Assembly: GCA_964478025.1 (NCBI GenBank)
Contig: CAYZGK010000008.1
Coordinates: forward strand, 1-64,000
DNA from: UBA3700 sp964478025
GTDB taxonomy: Bacteria; Bacillota; Clostridia; Christensenellales; UBA3700
DNA: 64,000 nt
Direction of reading: 5' to 3'
The notes beneath the pieces were generated by a model that did no database searches, had not been told where the DNA came from, and saw only the letters and a program-made list of their open reading frames with translations. Each line of letters starts with the position of its first letter. The stretch's first letter is position 1. This document shows, in pieces, positions 51,937 to 60,489 of the stretch. A program made the translations under genes and the position numbers.

Positions 51937-52227
51937 TTACTTATCCTCTTTCTTTAGTTTTTCAATAGCAAGCTTATATCCATCAGAATAATTTAAACAT
52001 TTAGATACTCTTGAAATTGTAGCAGAAGAAATTCCAATTTTATCTGAAACCTCTTGGTATTTTATCCCATCATTTAACATAACTGCTGCGTCAAAACGTT
52101 GTGCCATATCTTTTATTTCTTTAACCGTACAAAGATCTTCAAAAAATTTATAGCACTCCTCTACATTCTCTAGTTTTAACATTACTTCAAATAATCTATC
52201 TATTGAATCACATTTTATACTTATCAT
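51937..52227 (-). CDS. TrpR-family regulator of the his operon (HisR-like)
   Basis: This 96-residue YerC/TrpR-family protein has an HTH in KYQEVSDKIGISSATISRVSKCL. As first gene of hisR-hisZGDCBHAF-hisIE it is very probably the histidine-responsive repressor, matching the HisR-type TrpR-family regulators predicted for Firmicutes histidine genes. Its promoter carries a perfect palindrome overlapping the -35. GAGGTGG precedes the ATG. A paralogue (34434-34703) is in an amino-acid transporter operon. Confidence 0.88.
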   Translation of the reverse strand: MISIKCDSIDRLFEVMLKLENVEECYKFFEDLCTVKEIKDMAQRFDAAVMLNDGIKYQEVSDKIGISSATISRVSKCLNYSDGYKLAIEKLKKEDK

Positions 52228-52252
52228 ATTTCCACCTCTTTAGTTCTTTATC

Positions 52253-52281
52253 AATTTAGCACTTTAATTAGTTAAAGTCAA
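52253..52281 (-). promoter_or_regulatory. his operon promoter covered by palindromic operator
   Basis: On the minus strand TTGACT (52276-52281), 17 bases and TAAATT (52253-52258) form the promoter. The perfect inverted repeat ACTTTAATTAGTTAAAGT (52261-52278) overlaps the -35 and fills the spacer. Further ACTTTA half-sites occur at 52315 and 52326, 11 bp apart. This is the likely operator for the TrpR-family protein encoded next. Confidence 0.8.
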
Positions 52282-52353
52282 ATAAAAAAAATAATTCTTT
52301 TAAATTTAAGGAAAACTTTAGTTAAACTTTAAGTTAAATTTAGTTTTTTTAAA

Positions 52354-52502
52354 TATAATGGAATCACAAAAAGGTTAGATGCCTTTAAGTAAATAAAATT
52401 GTTTTTCATATAATTCATCCCCTTAGGGATAAATAAACCCAAACAAAACCAAAACTCCGAAAGGGGAAGGCTAGCAGAAAATGCTAGCCTTCTTCTTTTT
52501 TA
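52354..52502 (+). ncRNA. Candidate small RNA between hisR and lipoprotein gene
   Basis: TATAAT (52354-52359) is followed by about 130 non-coding bases with three potential stems: AAAGG/CCTTT near 52375, CCCCTT/AAGGGG (about 52420 and 52463), and a terminator stem GAAGGCTAGCA/TGCTAGCCTTC (52466-52492) ending in T-rich sequence. The -35 is poor. No open frame or known riboswitch was recognised. The terminator is clearer than the promoter, and it could also serve the convergent lipoprotein gene. Confidence 0.4.
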
Positions 52503-54011
52503 TAACTTAATAGTTAATGCTGGAACGACACCCATTATTCGATATACATCTCTATCATAGTAAGCGGTACCATTTTCGTTTATATATAGATTTTTGTAAC
52601 TATATGTATAATAAGGCGAACGCAATAACCATTCGGTACAACCATTTGCGTATTTGGTAATTCCTTGTGCAAAAGCATAATTAGAAGCTCCAATTCTTCT
52701 AGTGCCATCAGAGCTTAAACCCGAATTAAACCCATAAGATGCATTAGAAACATCATTTGCACTAAGCAAGAAAATCTTATCTTCTGTATTATCGCACACA
52801 AAAGAATTTTCTCCATTATTATAATAAGAAGCATTATTATTAGCATTTGCACTTACTACGCTATTATCTACTGTTGTAATTTGAATTAACTCTTTTTGCA
52901 AATCATCAAAAGCTAATTCATAGAATGTTTCATTTAACCATTTTCTAATGTCACTATCTTTATAGTTATTGCTAGCACTTGCATCATATTGTTGACCATC
53001 TATTGCCGTTATACATTTAATAAGAGCTAAGCCATTAGTTTCACTTAATATTTTCCACTGAATAGGCTCATATTTGAACCAATAAATTGTATTTATCTTA
53101 TAACCATTATCATCTTGCTGACTGTATGTTGAACCTGTAGCAAAATCTACTCTATATGCACGATATTCTATAAAATAAACACCACGATATTTTTCGCCAT
53201 TATATTCTTTATCTATATACCACATATAATTTGCTGTAGTGCTAGATTGGTTATAATATCCATAACTTGTCCATGCTTGATTATTATCGCTTGTTGGCAA
53301 AGTTCCGGCTAACTCTGTTAAAACAGTTGTTAATGTTCCGTCGGTTACCTTTGTTTGAGGATATGATCCAAAGGAAATAAAATTACCACTTCTTGTATAT
53401 ATAGTTGCAATACAACGAGTACATTTACCATTAACAAAATTGTGTTTTGTTTCAGGCTCTGCTGTTGCTACTTTAAGAATTGTATTACATACTGTACAAA
53501 TCTTATGTTTTTCTCTAGTTGTTAAACAATTTATGGTTTCGTCACAAATCCAATCGCTTTCAGTATGAGCTACTTTCTCTACCACTGATTGAGGAGTAAG
53601 AACAACATTACAAACGCTACAATGAGAACCTTCTGTAAGCCCTGTTTCGGTGCAAGTTGCTGCTTTTGCTGAATCTACAACAACTGTATGTCCAGTCTTA
53701 CTATTTTCATCAATCTTGATATCTTTTGCTTCACATCTTGTGCATTTTGCTGTTTTTGTTCCATCATTTACACATGTTGCATCATTATTAGAAGTATATT
53801 CTCCATAACTATGTCCAAGTGCTGAAACTATTGTATCTTTATATTCATCTCCGCAAACACATTTATGTAATGTATAACCATCTTCGATGCAAGAAGGAGC
53901 AATTATAACCTCAATATAACTATGTTCATGTTCCTCACATGCCATAAAACAAAATATAACACTTACCAAAGCTATTAAAAGAACTGAAACAAATAATATT
54001 CTCTTTTTCAT
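52500..54011 (-). CDS. Cell-surface lipoprotein with DUF6273 domain
   Basis: This 503-residue protein has a signal peptide with lipobox FMAC at C25. Residues about 28-200 hold four or five repeats with the pattern GH...ATC...G...C..C (for example GHSYGEY, CVNDGTKTAKCTRCE and CTETGLTEGSHCSVC), probably small zinc-ribbon or disulfide modules. A DUF6273 domain follows (FGSYPQTKVT near 215; WLLRSPYYTYSYKNLY and VPALTIKL at the end), common in surface proteins of gut Clostridia. The role is unknown; carbohydrate or cell-surface binding is a guess. Confidence 0.85.
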   Translation of the reverse strand: MKKRILFVSVLLIALVSVIFCFMACEEHEHSYIEVIIAPSCIEDGYTLHKCVCGDEYKDTIVSALGHSYGEYTSNNDATCVNDGTKTAKCTRCEAKDIKIDENSKTGHTVVVDSAKAATCTETGLTEGSHCSVCNVVLTPQSVVEKVAHTESDWICDETINCLTTREKHKICTVCNTILKVATAEPETKHNFVNGKCTRCIATIYTRSGNFISFGSYPQTKVTDGTLTTVLTELAGTLPTSDNNQAWTSYGYYNQSSTTANYMWYIDKEYNGEKYRGVYFIEYRAYRVDFATGSTYSQQDDNGYKINTIYWFKYEPIQWKILSETNGLALIKCITAIDGQQYDASASNNYKDSDIRKWLNETFYELAFDDLQKELIQITTVDNSVVSANANNNASYYNNGENSFVCDNTEDKIFLLSANDVSNASYGFNSGLSSDGTRRIGASNYAFAQGITKYANGCTEWLLRSPYYTYSYKNLYINENGTAYYDRDVYRIMGVVPALTIKL

Positions 54012-54354
54012 AATAATATCCTTTTATACAAGTTTAAACTTTTACTTACGTATTTCATCTTACAATAAAACAAAAATTTTAACAAAGTTTTATCTCTATT
54101 TTTCTAAAATCTATTAAAAACAACTCAAAATGCTGTTTTATAGTTGCAAACTACCATAATAAAGTAATTAAATGTTAATTTTATATATCTTGCTTATGAT
54201 GTTCAAAAAACCACAGCATTTATTCCAGGTATTCTTCAAGTTTATTGTTTTTATCCTCATAAAAATGGCATTTCTATATCAAAACTCGCTCATTTTTAGG
54301 CAAATTCACTAATTTTACGGCACTTTCAGGAACTCTTCAAAAGCATCTTTTTAA
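54012..54354. other. Intergenic region without gene
   Basis: This AT-rich stretch between the lipoprotein start and the tRNA terminator has no open frame of note on either strand. It contains several irregular GCATTT/GCACTTT-type words and the phrases ATTCTTCAAG and CTCTTCAAAAG, possibly a decayed repeat. I could find no fixed period. The lipoprotein promoter should lie near its right-facing start, but no consensus boxes stand out. Confidence 0.5.
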
Positions 54355-54393
54355 TAAACAAAAAAAAAGGACCGACAATCATCAATCCTTTTT
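54355..54393 (-). terminator. Terminator after tRNA-Thr
   Basis: On the minus strand AAAAAGGA and TCCTTTTT enclose about 14 bases and are followed by more T. It ends the asnS-tRNA transcript. Confidence 0.7.
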
Positions 54394-54403
54394 GATATAT
54401 TCA

Positions 54404-54479
54404 TGGAGCTGGTAGGCAGGATCGAACTGCCGACCTACGCGTTACGAGTGCGTCGCTCTACCGACTGAGCTACACCAGC
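54404..54479 (-). tRNA. tRNA-Thr (CGT anticodon)
   Basis: The minus strand folds as a cloverleaf: acceptor GCTGGTG/TACCAGC, D-stem GCTC/GAGC, anticodon loop CTCGTAA (anticodon CGT, threonine codon ACG), T-arm GGCAG-TTCGATC-CTGCC and encoded CCA. The anticodon stem ACGCA/CGCGT has four pairs and an A31-C39 mismatch next to the loop, which is unusual. It is only 12 bases downstream of asnS. Confidence 0.93.
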
Positions 54480-54491
54480 AACATTTCAATA

Positions 54492-55889
54492 TTAGAATTC
54501 TGCAGAACCTGTTGTTCTTGGGAATGGTATTACATCTCTTATGTTTTGCATAGATGTTAGATACATAATTAATCTTTCAAATCCAAGACCAAAACCAGAA
54601 TGCTTTACACCACCATATTTTCTTAAATCTAAATACCACCAATAATCTTCTTCTTTTAAGTTTAATTCTTTCATTCTAGCTAAAAGTAAATCTAATCTTT
54701 CCTCTCTTTGTGAACCACCACAAATTTCACCAACACCAGGAACTAATAAATCTACAGCAGCAACAGTCTTACCATCATCATTTAATCTCATATAGAAAGC
54801 TTTTATATCTTTTGGATAATCATAAACAAAAGTTGGCTTCTTAAATACTTGTTCTGTTAAATATCTTTCATGTTCTGTTTGTAAGTCTGCGCCCCATTCA
54901 ACTGGATATTGGAACTTAACATTAGATTTCTTTAATAGTTCAATTGCTTCTGTGTAAGAAACTTTAGCAAACTCTGAATCTACAATATGATTTAATCTTT
55001 CTATTAATGTTTTGTCTGGATCAACAAAATCATTAAAGAATTTAATCTCTTCAGGACATTTAGCAAGTACATCTTTTATAACATACTTAATCATATCTCT
55101 CTCTAAATCCATATCGTCTTGTAAATCAGCAAATGCAATCTCAGGCTCTATCATCCAGAATTCTGCAGCATGTCTATTTGTATAACTTCTTTCAGCTCTA
55201 AATGTAGGTCCAAATGTATAAACATTTCTAAAAGCAAGTGCGTAACACTCAGCAGATAATTGTCCAGATACTGTTAAATTTGCACTCTTTTGGAAAAAGT
55301 CTTGAGAAAAATCTACAGAACCATCTTCTTTTCTTGGCAAGTCATTTAAATCAAGAGTTGTAACTCTAAACATATCTCCAGCACCCTCACAGTCAGAACC
55401 TGTAATAAGTGGTGTATTTACATATATAAAGTTTCTTGAAGCAAAGAAAGCATGTAATGCTTGTGCTGCTACAGATCTTACTCTAAATACAGCTTGGAAT
55501 GTATTTGTTCTTGGACGAAGATGAGCAATTTCTCTTAAAAACTCTAAAGAATGTCTCTTTTTTTGTAATGGATAATCTGGAGTTGATGTTGCTTCAACTT
55601 CAATTTCAATTCCATGTAATTCATAAGGTTGCTTCATCTCTGGAGTAACTACTACTTCACCAATTACTTTTAATCCTGCACCAACGTTTTGTGCTACGAT
55701 AGTTTTATAATTTTCATAAGTTGCATCAAGTACTACTTGAGTTGTCTTAAAATAAGTTCCATCATGAAGTTCAATAAATGCAAAATTCTTAGAATCTCTA
55801 ATAGTTCTTACCCAACCATAAACTTCTACTTGTTGTCCAGATAATTCGTTATATCTTTCATGTAATTCTTTAAGCGATAATTTCTCCAT
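54492..55889 (-). CDS. asnS: Asparaginyl-tRNA synthetase
   Basis: This 465-residue class IIb synthetase has an N-terminal OB-fold anticodon domain (VYGWVRTIRDSKNFAFIELHDG), motif 2 TFGPTFRAERSYTNRHAAEFWMIEPE and motif 3 GFGLGFERLIMYLT. NRHAAEFWMIE with AsnRS rather than AspRS context, and the length, support AsnRS. No T-box leader is visible in the short upstream space. It is followed by tRNA-Thr. Confidence 0.96.
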   Translation of the reverse strand: MEKLSLKELHERYNELSGQQVEVYGWVRTIRDSKNFAFIELHDGTYFKTTQVVLDATYENYKTIVAQNVGAGLKVIGEVVVTPEMKQPYELHGIEIEVEATSTPDYPLQKKRHSLEFLREIAHLRPRTNTFQAVFRVRSVAAQALHAFFASRNFIYVNTPLITGSDCEGAGDMFRVTTLDLNDLPRKEDGSVDFSQDFFQKSANLTVSGQLSAECYALAFRNVYTFGPTFRAERSYTNRHAAEFWMIEPEIAFADLQDDMDLERDMIKYVIKDVLAKCPEEIKFFNDFVDPDKTLIERLNHIVDSEFAKVSYTEAIELLKKSNVKFQYPVEWGADLQTEHERYLTEQVFKKPTFVYDYPKDIKAFYMRLNDDGKTVAAVDLLVPGVGEICGGSQREERLDLLLARMKELNLKEEDYWWYLDLRKYGGVKHSGFGLGFERLIMYLTSMQNIRDVIPFPRTTGSAEF

Positions 55890-55957
55890 TGATTTTTTCC
55901 TCTAATAATAAAATCTTTTTTTATTATAAACTAAATTATATACATTGCAAAATCTTT

Positions 55958-56671
55958 TTATTTGTTTACTTGCTTAAAATGAAGTTCCTTCATTCCCTCA
56001 ACTTCATCACATACTGTCTTTAATTTACAAGAATGACAATCCATAAGCATATTCTTATAAATATGATCCATTGTGTCTAATATTTTAATTGAAAGTTTTG
56101 AATAATTAGATAAAGTATCATAGTCAAAATCTTGCGTATTTATGTAAATAAGTTTTACTGCTCTTACAAACTTTTGCTTATGATAATTCTTTATTAATGT
56201 ATTACCAAGTTTTTCTAAAGTTAAACCATTTTCTAATGCTTTTTTTCCTATTCTCATCTCTTCTTTTTCTAAAAGTGGAGAAACTCTAATCATTACATCT
56301 TTAGGGAAAAACTTATATTTAACTCTATCTATTTTGGTTAAGGCATCATAAGATTTATCATCATCCTCTAAATCTTTTTCAAGGGCTACAATTGTAATTC
56401 TTGCAAAATTGGTTGATTGATTTATTTCGTTTAATTCTTTTCCTATGACAATAATTTCATCGTTTTCAACAAGTTCACTTGAAGTTGTTGCAGCAAAAAA
56501 TCCAACTGAATGTCTATCTCCACCGCCTAAATCAAAAGCTACATCAGAATTTAACAAAAAAGAAAAGTTTGCATCTTCTTCAACTATTTTCTTATCACTA
56601 AACGTATATGTTATTTTATCTTGATTAATTAGTGAATAAACTTTTTTTATTAAATCATCAAATATTTGCAT
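55958..56671 (-). CDS. Orphan acetyl-CoA synthase (AcsB/CdhC)-like protein
   Basis: This roughly 237-residue protein resembles a family of short homologues of the CO-dehydrogenase/acetyl-CoA synthase beta subunit. It has GGGDRHSVGFFAATTSSELVEND, VIGKELNEI, a basic region KKALENGLTLEKLGNTLI, and the C-terminal cysteine motif C212-x2-C215-x5-C221 (DCHSCKLKTVCDEV). The rest of the Wood-Ljungdahl set is not in the window. I place the start at the ATG 56671 after GAGGAA, not an upstream ATG overlapping nothing useful. The function is unknown; the Cys motif may bind metal. Confidence 0.65.
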   Translation of the reverse strand: MQIFDDLIKKVYSLINQDKITYTFSDKKIVEEDANFSFLLNSDVAFDLGGGDRHSVGFFAATTSSELVENDEIIVIGKELNEINQSTNFARITIVALEKDLEDDDKSYDALTKIDRVKYKFFPKDVMIRVSPLLEKEEMRIGKKALENGLTLEKLGNTLIKNYHKQKFVRAVKLIYINTQDFDYDTLSNYSKLSIKILDTMDHIYKNMLMDCHSCKLKTVCDEVEGMKELHFKQVNK

Positions 56672-56804
56672 ATATTCCTCGTAAACTATAAATAGTTTAT
56701 CACTTTTGTTTTTATATAACAAGAAAAAGAAATTTTACATTTCTCATACTGCCCTAAATTTTCGAGCAACTTAGACATCATTATATTTTTTTTGTTTTTT
56801 GCTA

Positions 56805-56833
56805 TTGAACTTTCTATATATATTTCATATAAT
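56805..56833 (+). promoter_or_regulatory. Promoter of the structured ncRNA
   Basis: TTGAAC (56805-56810), exactly 17 bases and TATAAT (56828-56833) form a strong consensus promoter. It predicts a transcript start near 56840. Confidence 0.85.
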
Positions 56834-56839
56834 AAAATT

Positions 56840-57001
56840 ACCTTATGGGTGCACAAGTACTCCCAATTTATTAATAGGGACATGTATTAAGGTGCAGCTG
56901 GCGTGCCGTCTTAGTTACGGATTACAAAAACATCTTAGAGTGGACCCACCGTGCAACATACTGGAGTTTTACTCCACTCATAAGGCCCAATAAAAAAATA
57001 T
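56840..57001 (+). ncRNA. Structured ncRNA, possible 6S RNA
   Basis: Between a consensus promoter and an intrinsic terminator lie about 150 non-coding bases with paired ends. CCTTATGGGTG (56841-56851) pairs over 11 positions with CACTCATAAGG (56975-56985), with one G-U pair. An internal hairpin TGGAGT/ACTCCA (56962-56976) competes with the closing stem, and CCGT/ACGG forms another. A rod-like RNA of this size with closed ends and no gene downstream on its strand fits 6S RNA (ssrS), but I cannot confirm the covariance model. Confidence 0.55.
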
Positions 57002-57030
57002 GAGTGATTCAAATCGAATCACTCTATTTT
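57002..57030 (+). terminator. Bidirectional terminator, ncRNA and ABC operon
   Basis: GAGTGATTC (57002-57010) pairs with GAATCACTC (57016-57024), with ATTTTTT after it on the plus strand and a T-run on the minus strand. Confidence 0.88.
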
Positions 57031-59513
57031 TTATATACTTCGTATTGCTTCTATCGGCCTTTTTCGAGCTATCATAAATACCGGAATAGCAGACGAAATA
57101 AATGCAACTCCTATACATAAAGCAAACATTACAATAAATTGTCTTATACCAAAAGATAAAAGCGTAATTCCTAAATTATACTGTGTATTTAAAGACGAAT
57201 TAATTTGTGATGTAATAGCAATCGTTGCAATAACGGAAAGAATATAGTCTATAACTGCAATAATAAATGCTTCACTAAAAAATATTCCAAATACATCACT
57301 AGCTCTTGCTCCTACTGCACGTAGAATACCTATTTCTTGTTTCTTGAAAGATATTGATGTAGCTATGTAGTTCATAAGTAAAAGTCCTGCAAATACCGCA
57401 AATACAATACCAACCCACATAAATACTTTCTTCATAGATTCAAATGTTGATGTAATCATGTCAATGGTATCTGTAAAACCATTATTCATTCTAAAATAAT
57501 TTATTAGATTACCCTCTATATATCCAGTGTTATCATATGAAAATTCTACAAGCTTTTTTATACTATTTTTATTTGTTGGCATCTTTCCTATTACAGTATT
57601 AGAACACTCTATTTCGTTTGTTGTATTAGTTTCAAATTCTTCTATAAATTTACTAGATCCAAAGAACATTCCCGTATAACTTGTTGTAAACTCAGAATAA
57701 ACAGATTGGAATATTAAAATTTCCATTAATGCACTGTCTGAATTTGAAGACTTACTATATTTACTTGTATCAAACTTAGTATCTACGACACCTACTACCT
57801 TATAATCATATCCTGAAACATTTAGCGTTGGATTTAAAGCTAAAAAACTCTCTATACTATTAATTTCGCTTTCTNNNNNNNNNNNNNNNNNNNNNNNNNN
57901 NNNNNNNNNNNNNNNNNNNNNNNNNNNNNNNNNNNNNNNNNNNNNNNNNNNNNNNNNNNNNNNNNNNNNNNNNNATTTAGCGTTGGATTTAAAGCTAAAA
58001 AACTCTCTATACTATTAATTTCGCTTTCTGTATGAGTATCATATCCATATTTGTTAAAAAACTTATATGCATATTTTGTTATCACAATTTCGTCCCCATT
58101 TACTGGCTCATTTCCATATAATGTATAATTCATATCTTTTATTGAATCATATAAAACAAACCTACTAAAATTGTTCATTAATGTACTTTCATTTGAATCA
58201 TCAAAATTAGCTGAATTTAATTTAGAGAAAATGCCCAAAGAACCAGTATTATATACTTTATAAAAATCAATACCCGTTTTTTCTTTTAGATAATTTATAT
58301 CCTTATCCTCGATTGATTTTGTATTGTAATATCCATAATCAGAATCTAAATCAGACGTCGTTTTCTTTATAAATAAAACTGAATCCAAACTATTATCTTC
58401 AATTGTAGATGTTGTACACGTGTATTTATTGTATGAAGAAATAGTATCTGCAAGACCAAATAAAGTAAATGCTACAACAGCAAGGAAAATAGCTACAATT
58501 AATCTAAATGGTTTTGCTTTTAAAGAAGATGCACCCATTTTGAAACTATCTCTAAAAGGAAGTCTTGATTTAATAAGTTTAAATTTATCTTTATTATTAT
58601 AGACAATCTCTTTTTCGTCCGTTTCTTTAAAGCAATCTTGATCTCCATTGTCGTCAATACGAGCAAACTTCTTTATATCTCTATTAGACTTTTCATCTAA
58701 AGATATAAATGCCTCATTATTTTTTAGATATGCATTAATCATATCAACATCTTCTTGAGTTAATTCATATCCTTTTTCGATTTGTATAATTTTATTATTT
58801 ACAATGGAAATTGATTCATTTTTCTTTTCGGATTTTTCCTTATATTTTTCAATATCTGAAATAACCTGGCCATCTTTAAGTTCTATAACTCTATCGCCAT
58901 ATGATTCAGCAAACTCCCTATCATGAGAAACTACTATAACTAATTTATCTTGAGATAGTTTTTTTAATGTATCAAAAACTCCTATGCCAGATTTACTATC
59001 AAGTGCCCCTGTTGGCTCATCAGCAAGGATTACTTGTGGGTTTTTAACTAAGGCTCTAGCTATTGCAACTCTTTGTTTTTGACCACCAGATAATTGCATA
59101 GGCTTACGATGGGCAAAACCTTCCAAGTCTACCATCTTTAATATTTCATTTATTTTCTCATTTGTTGCTTTTTTACCTTGAAGTTCAAGAGCAAGCGCAA
59201 TATTTGCCCCAACAGTAAACTCATTTAATATATTGTATTCTTGGAAAATAAAACCTAAATATGTGTTTCTATAACTATCTAATTCAGCTTGTGTAAAATC
59301 CTTTGTAGATTTTCCTTTTATTATGATATCTCCAGAATCTACTTTGTCCATACCGCCAATCATATTTAAAAGCGTAGACTTACCACATCCTGATTTACCT
59401 AATATAAAAACTAATCCTTTTTCTGGAAATTTTATGGATATTCCATTTAAAGCCATTACTGGCGTTCCTTTCTTTGGAGTATATTTTTTCTTAAGATCAA
59501 CTACTTCTATCAT
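57031..59513 (-). CDS. ABC exporter, ATPase fused to FtsX-type permease
   Basis: The gene is split in the assembly by a false gap (see 57820-58029). With the duplicated 55 bp and 100 N removed it reads through in frame as about 775 residues. The N-terminal ATPase has Walker A GKSGCGKSTLLN, signature LSGGQKQRVAIARAL and Walker B VILADEPTGALDS. A charged linker follows (about 230-330), then one membrane helix, an extracytoplasmic domain, and three C-terminal helices of the FtsX/MacB permease with EIGILRAVGARASDV. Peptide, lipoprotein or antimicrobial export is typical of the class. Two membrane-protein genes precede it. Confidence 0.85.
57820..58029. other. False gap with 55-bp flank duplication (ABC gene)
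   Basis: The 55 bases at 57820-57874, before 100 N, are identical to the 55 bases at 57975-58029 after it. Removing 155 bp leaves 2328 bp between the outer start and stop, a multiple of three, and restores one open frame. This is a k-mer-length contig overlap that was scaffolded as a gap. Confidence 0.93.
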
Positions 59514-59535
59514 AAAAACCTCCTTTTAGAGCTTT

Positions 59536-60489
59536 TTAATCTTCCATTAATGCGTCCTTATATTTTTTGTTAGGATTTATAACGGTTTGTTCATCAATAT
59601 AATACTTTAATCCACGAATATGATAGTACTCAACCATATCTAGAATTTGCATTATATACCAGCACACTGCAAACATTATAATAAAGCAAACTCCCATAGT
59701 TACAATTGTACTTACCACAACAAAAATAAAACTAATTATATAAATAAATATATAAGCCCCAAAAATTCTTAAAAAATTACCTTTTAAATATTCAAAATTC
59801 TTAACAAACGAATCCTTTGCAGAAACTCCATTTACTACCATCTCTGGAATCCAATATACAAATAATGTTCTTCTTAAAGCTAAAAGTATTATTAAGAAGC
59901 AGAAAGATAAAGTAAATCCCAAGAATAAACTAAAGTTTGTAAGTGTTAATAAAATTGCAAAGAATCCAATTATTGCAATTAAAATCATAACTAATGACAT
60001 TGGTCCATATAATATTGCAAAAGAAAAAGATTTTTTCATATTTACAATATAATTTGAAACAAAACCAAAGTTAGAATATGCAGACATCTTATTTTTTAAA
60101 ATATCCGTAATTGTGTAATATGACATAAAATAAAGCATAGCGTAAAAGAATATAAATATAAGTAAAAATACACCTGCAAAAATTAAATTCACATTCCACT
60201 CTATAGCAACAGAGCTAAGTCCATGAATAGCTGTAATTAAATTATTATATGCTCCATGAACATCTCCACCCTTTCTTATTGCCGTCAAATAATCAAAAAG
60301 TGCTTCGTCTATACCTAAGTCTCCAACTTGTTTTCTAAAACCATTTAAAAGTGGTAAAAAACAAGCTGTTCCTAAAATAGAAAATATAATAGTCAAAACG
60401 ATTAGAAATAAAATTAATTTATATACAATCGAAAAATTACTAAAGAAAATACTGAATGAGTTCTTAACTTTCATATTTATATCCTCCAT
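59536..60489 (-). CDS. Multi-pass membrane protein, unknown
   Basis: This 317-residue protein has about six hydrophobic segments, a first extracytoplasmic loop of roughly 60 residues and a cytoplasmic end NPNKKYKDALMED. I recognise no named family. It overlaps the preceding membrane gene by 13 bases and ends 22 before the ABC exporter, so it is probably an accessory membrane component or a co-regulated partner. Confidence 0.65.
   Translation of the reverse strand: MEDINMKVKNSFSIFFSNFSIVYKLILFLIVLTIIFSILGTACFLPLLNGFRKQVGDLGIDEALFDYLTAIRKGGDVHGAYNNLITAIHGLSSVAIEWNVNLIFAGVFLLIFIFFYAMLYFMSYYTITDILKNKMSAYSNFGFVSNYIVNMKKSFSFAILYGPMSLVMILIAIIGFFAILLTLTNFSLFLGFTLSFCFLIILLALRRTLFVYWIPEMVVNGVSAKDSFVKNFEYLKGNFLRIFGAYIFIYIISFIFVVVSTIVTMGVCFIIMFAVCWYIMQILDMVEYYHIRGLKYYIDEQTVINPNKKYKDALMED

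Noticed and set aside
55890..55957. T-box leader upstream of asnS
   Set aside because: There is too little space and no T-box motif or stem I pattern.
56686..56883. 65-residue leftward gene
   Set aside because: It overlaps the ncRNA promoter and 5' end, has no ribosome site and a biased composition.
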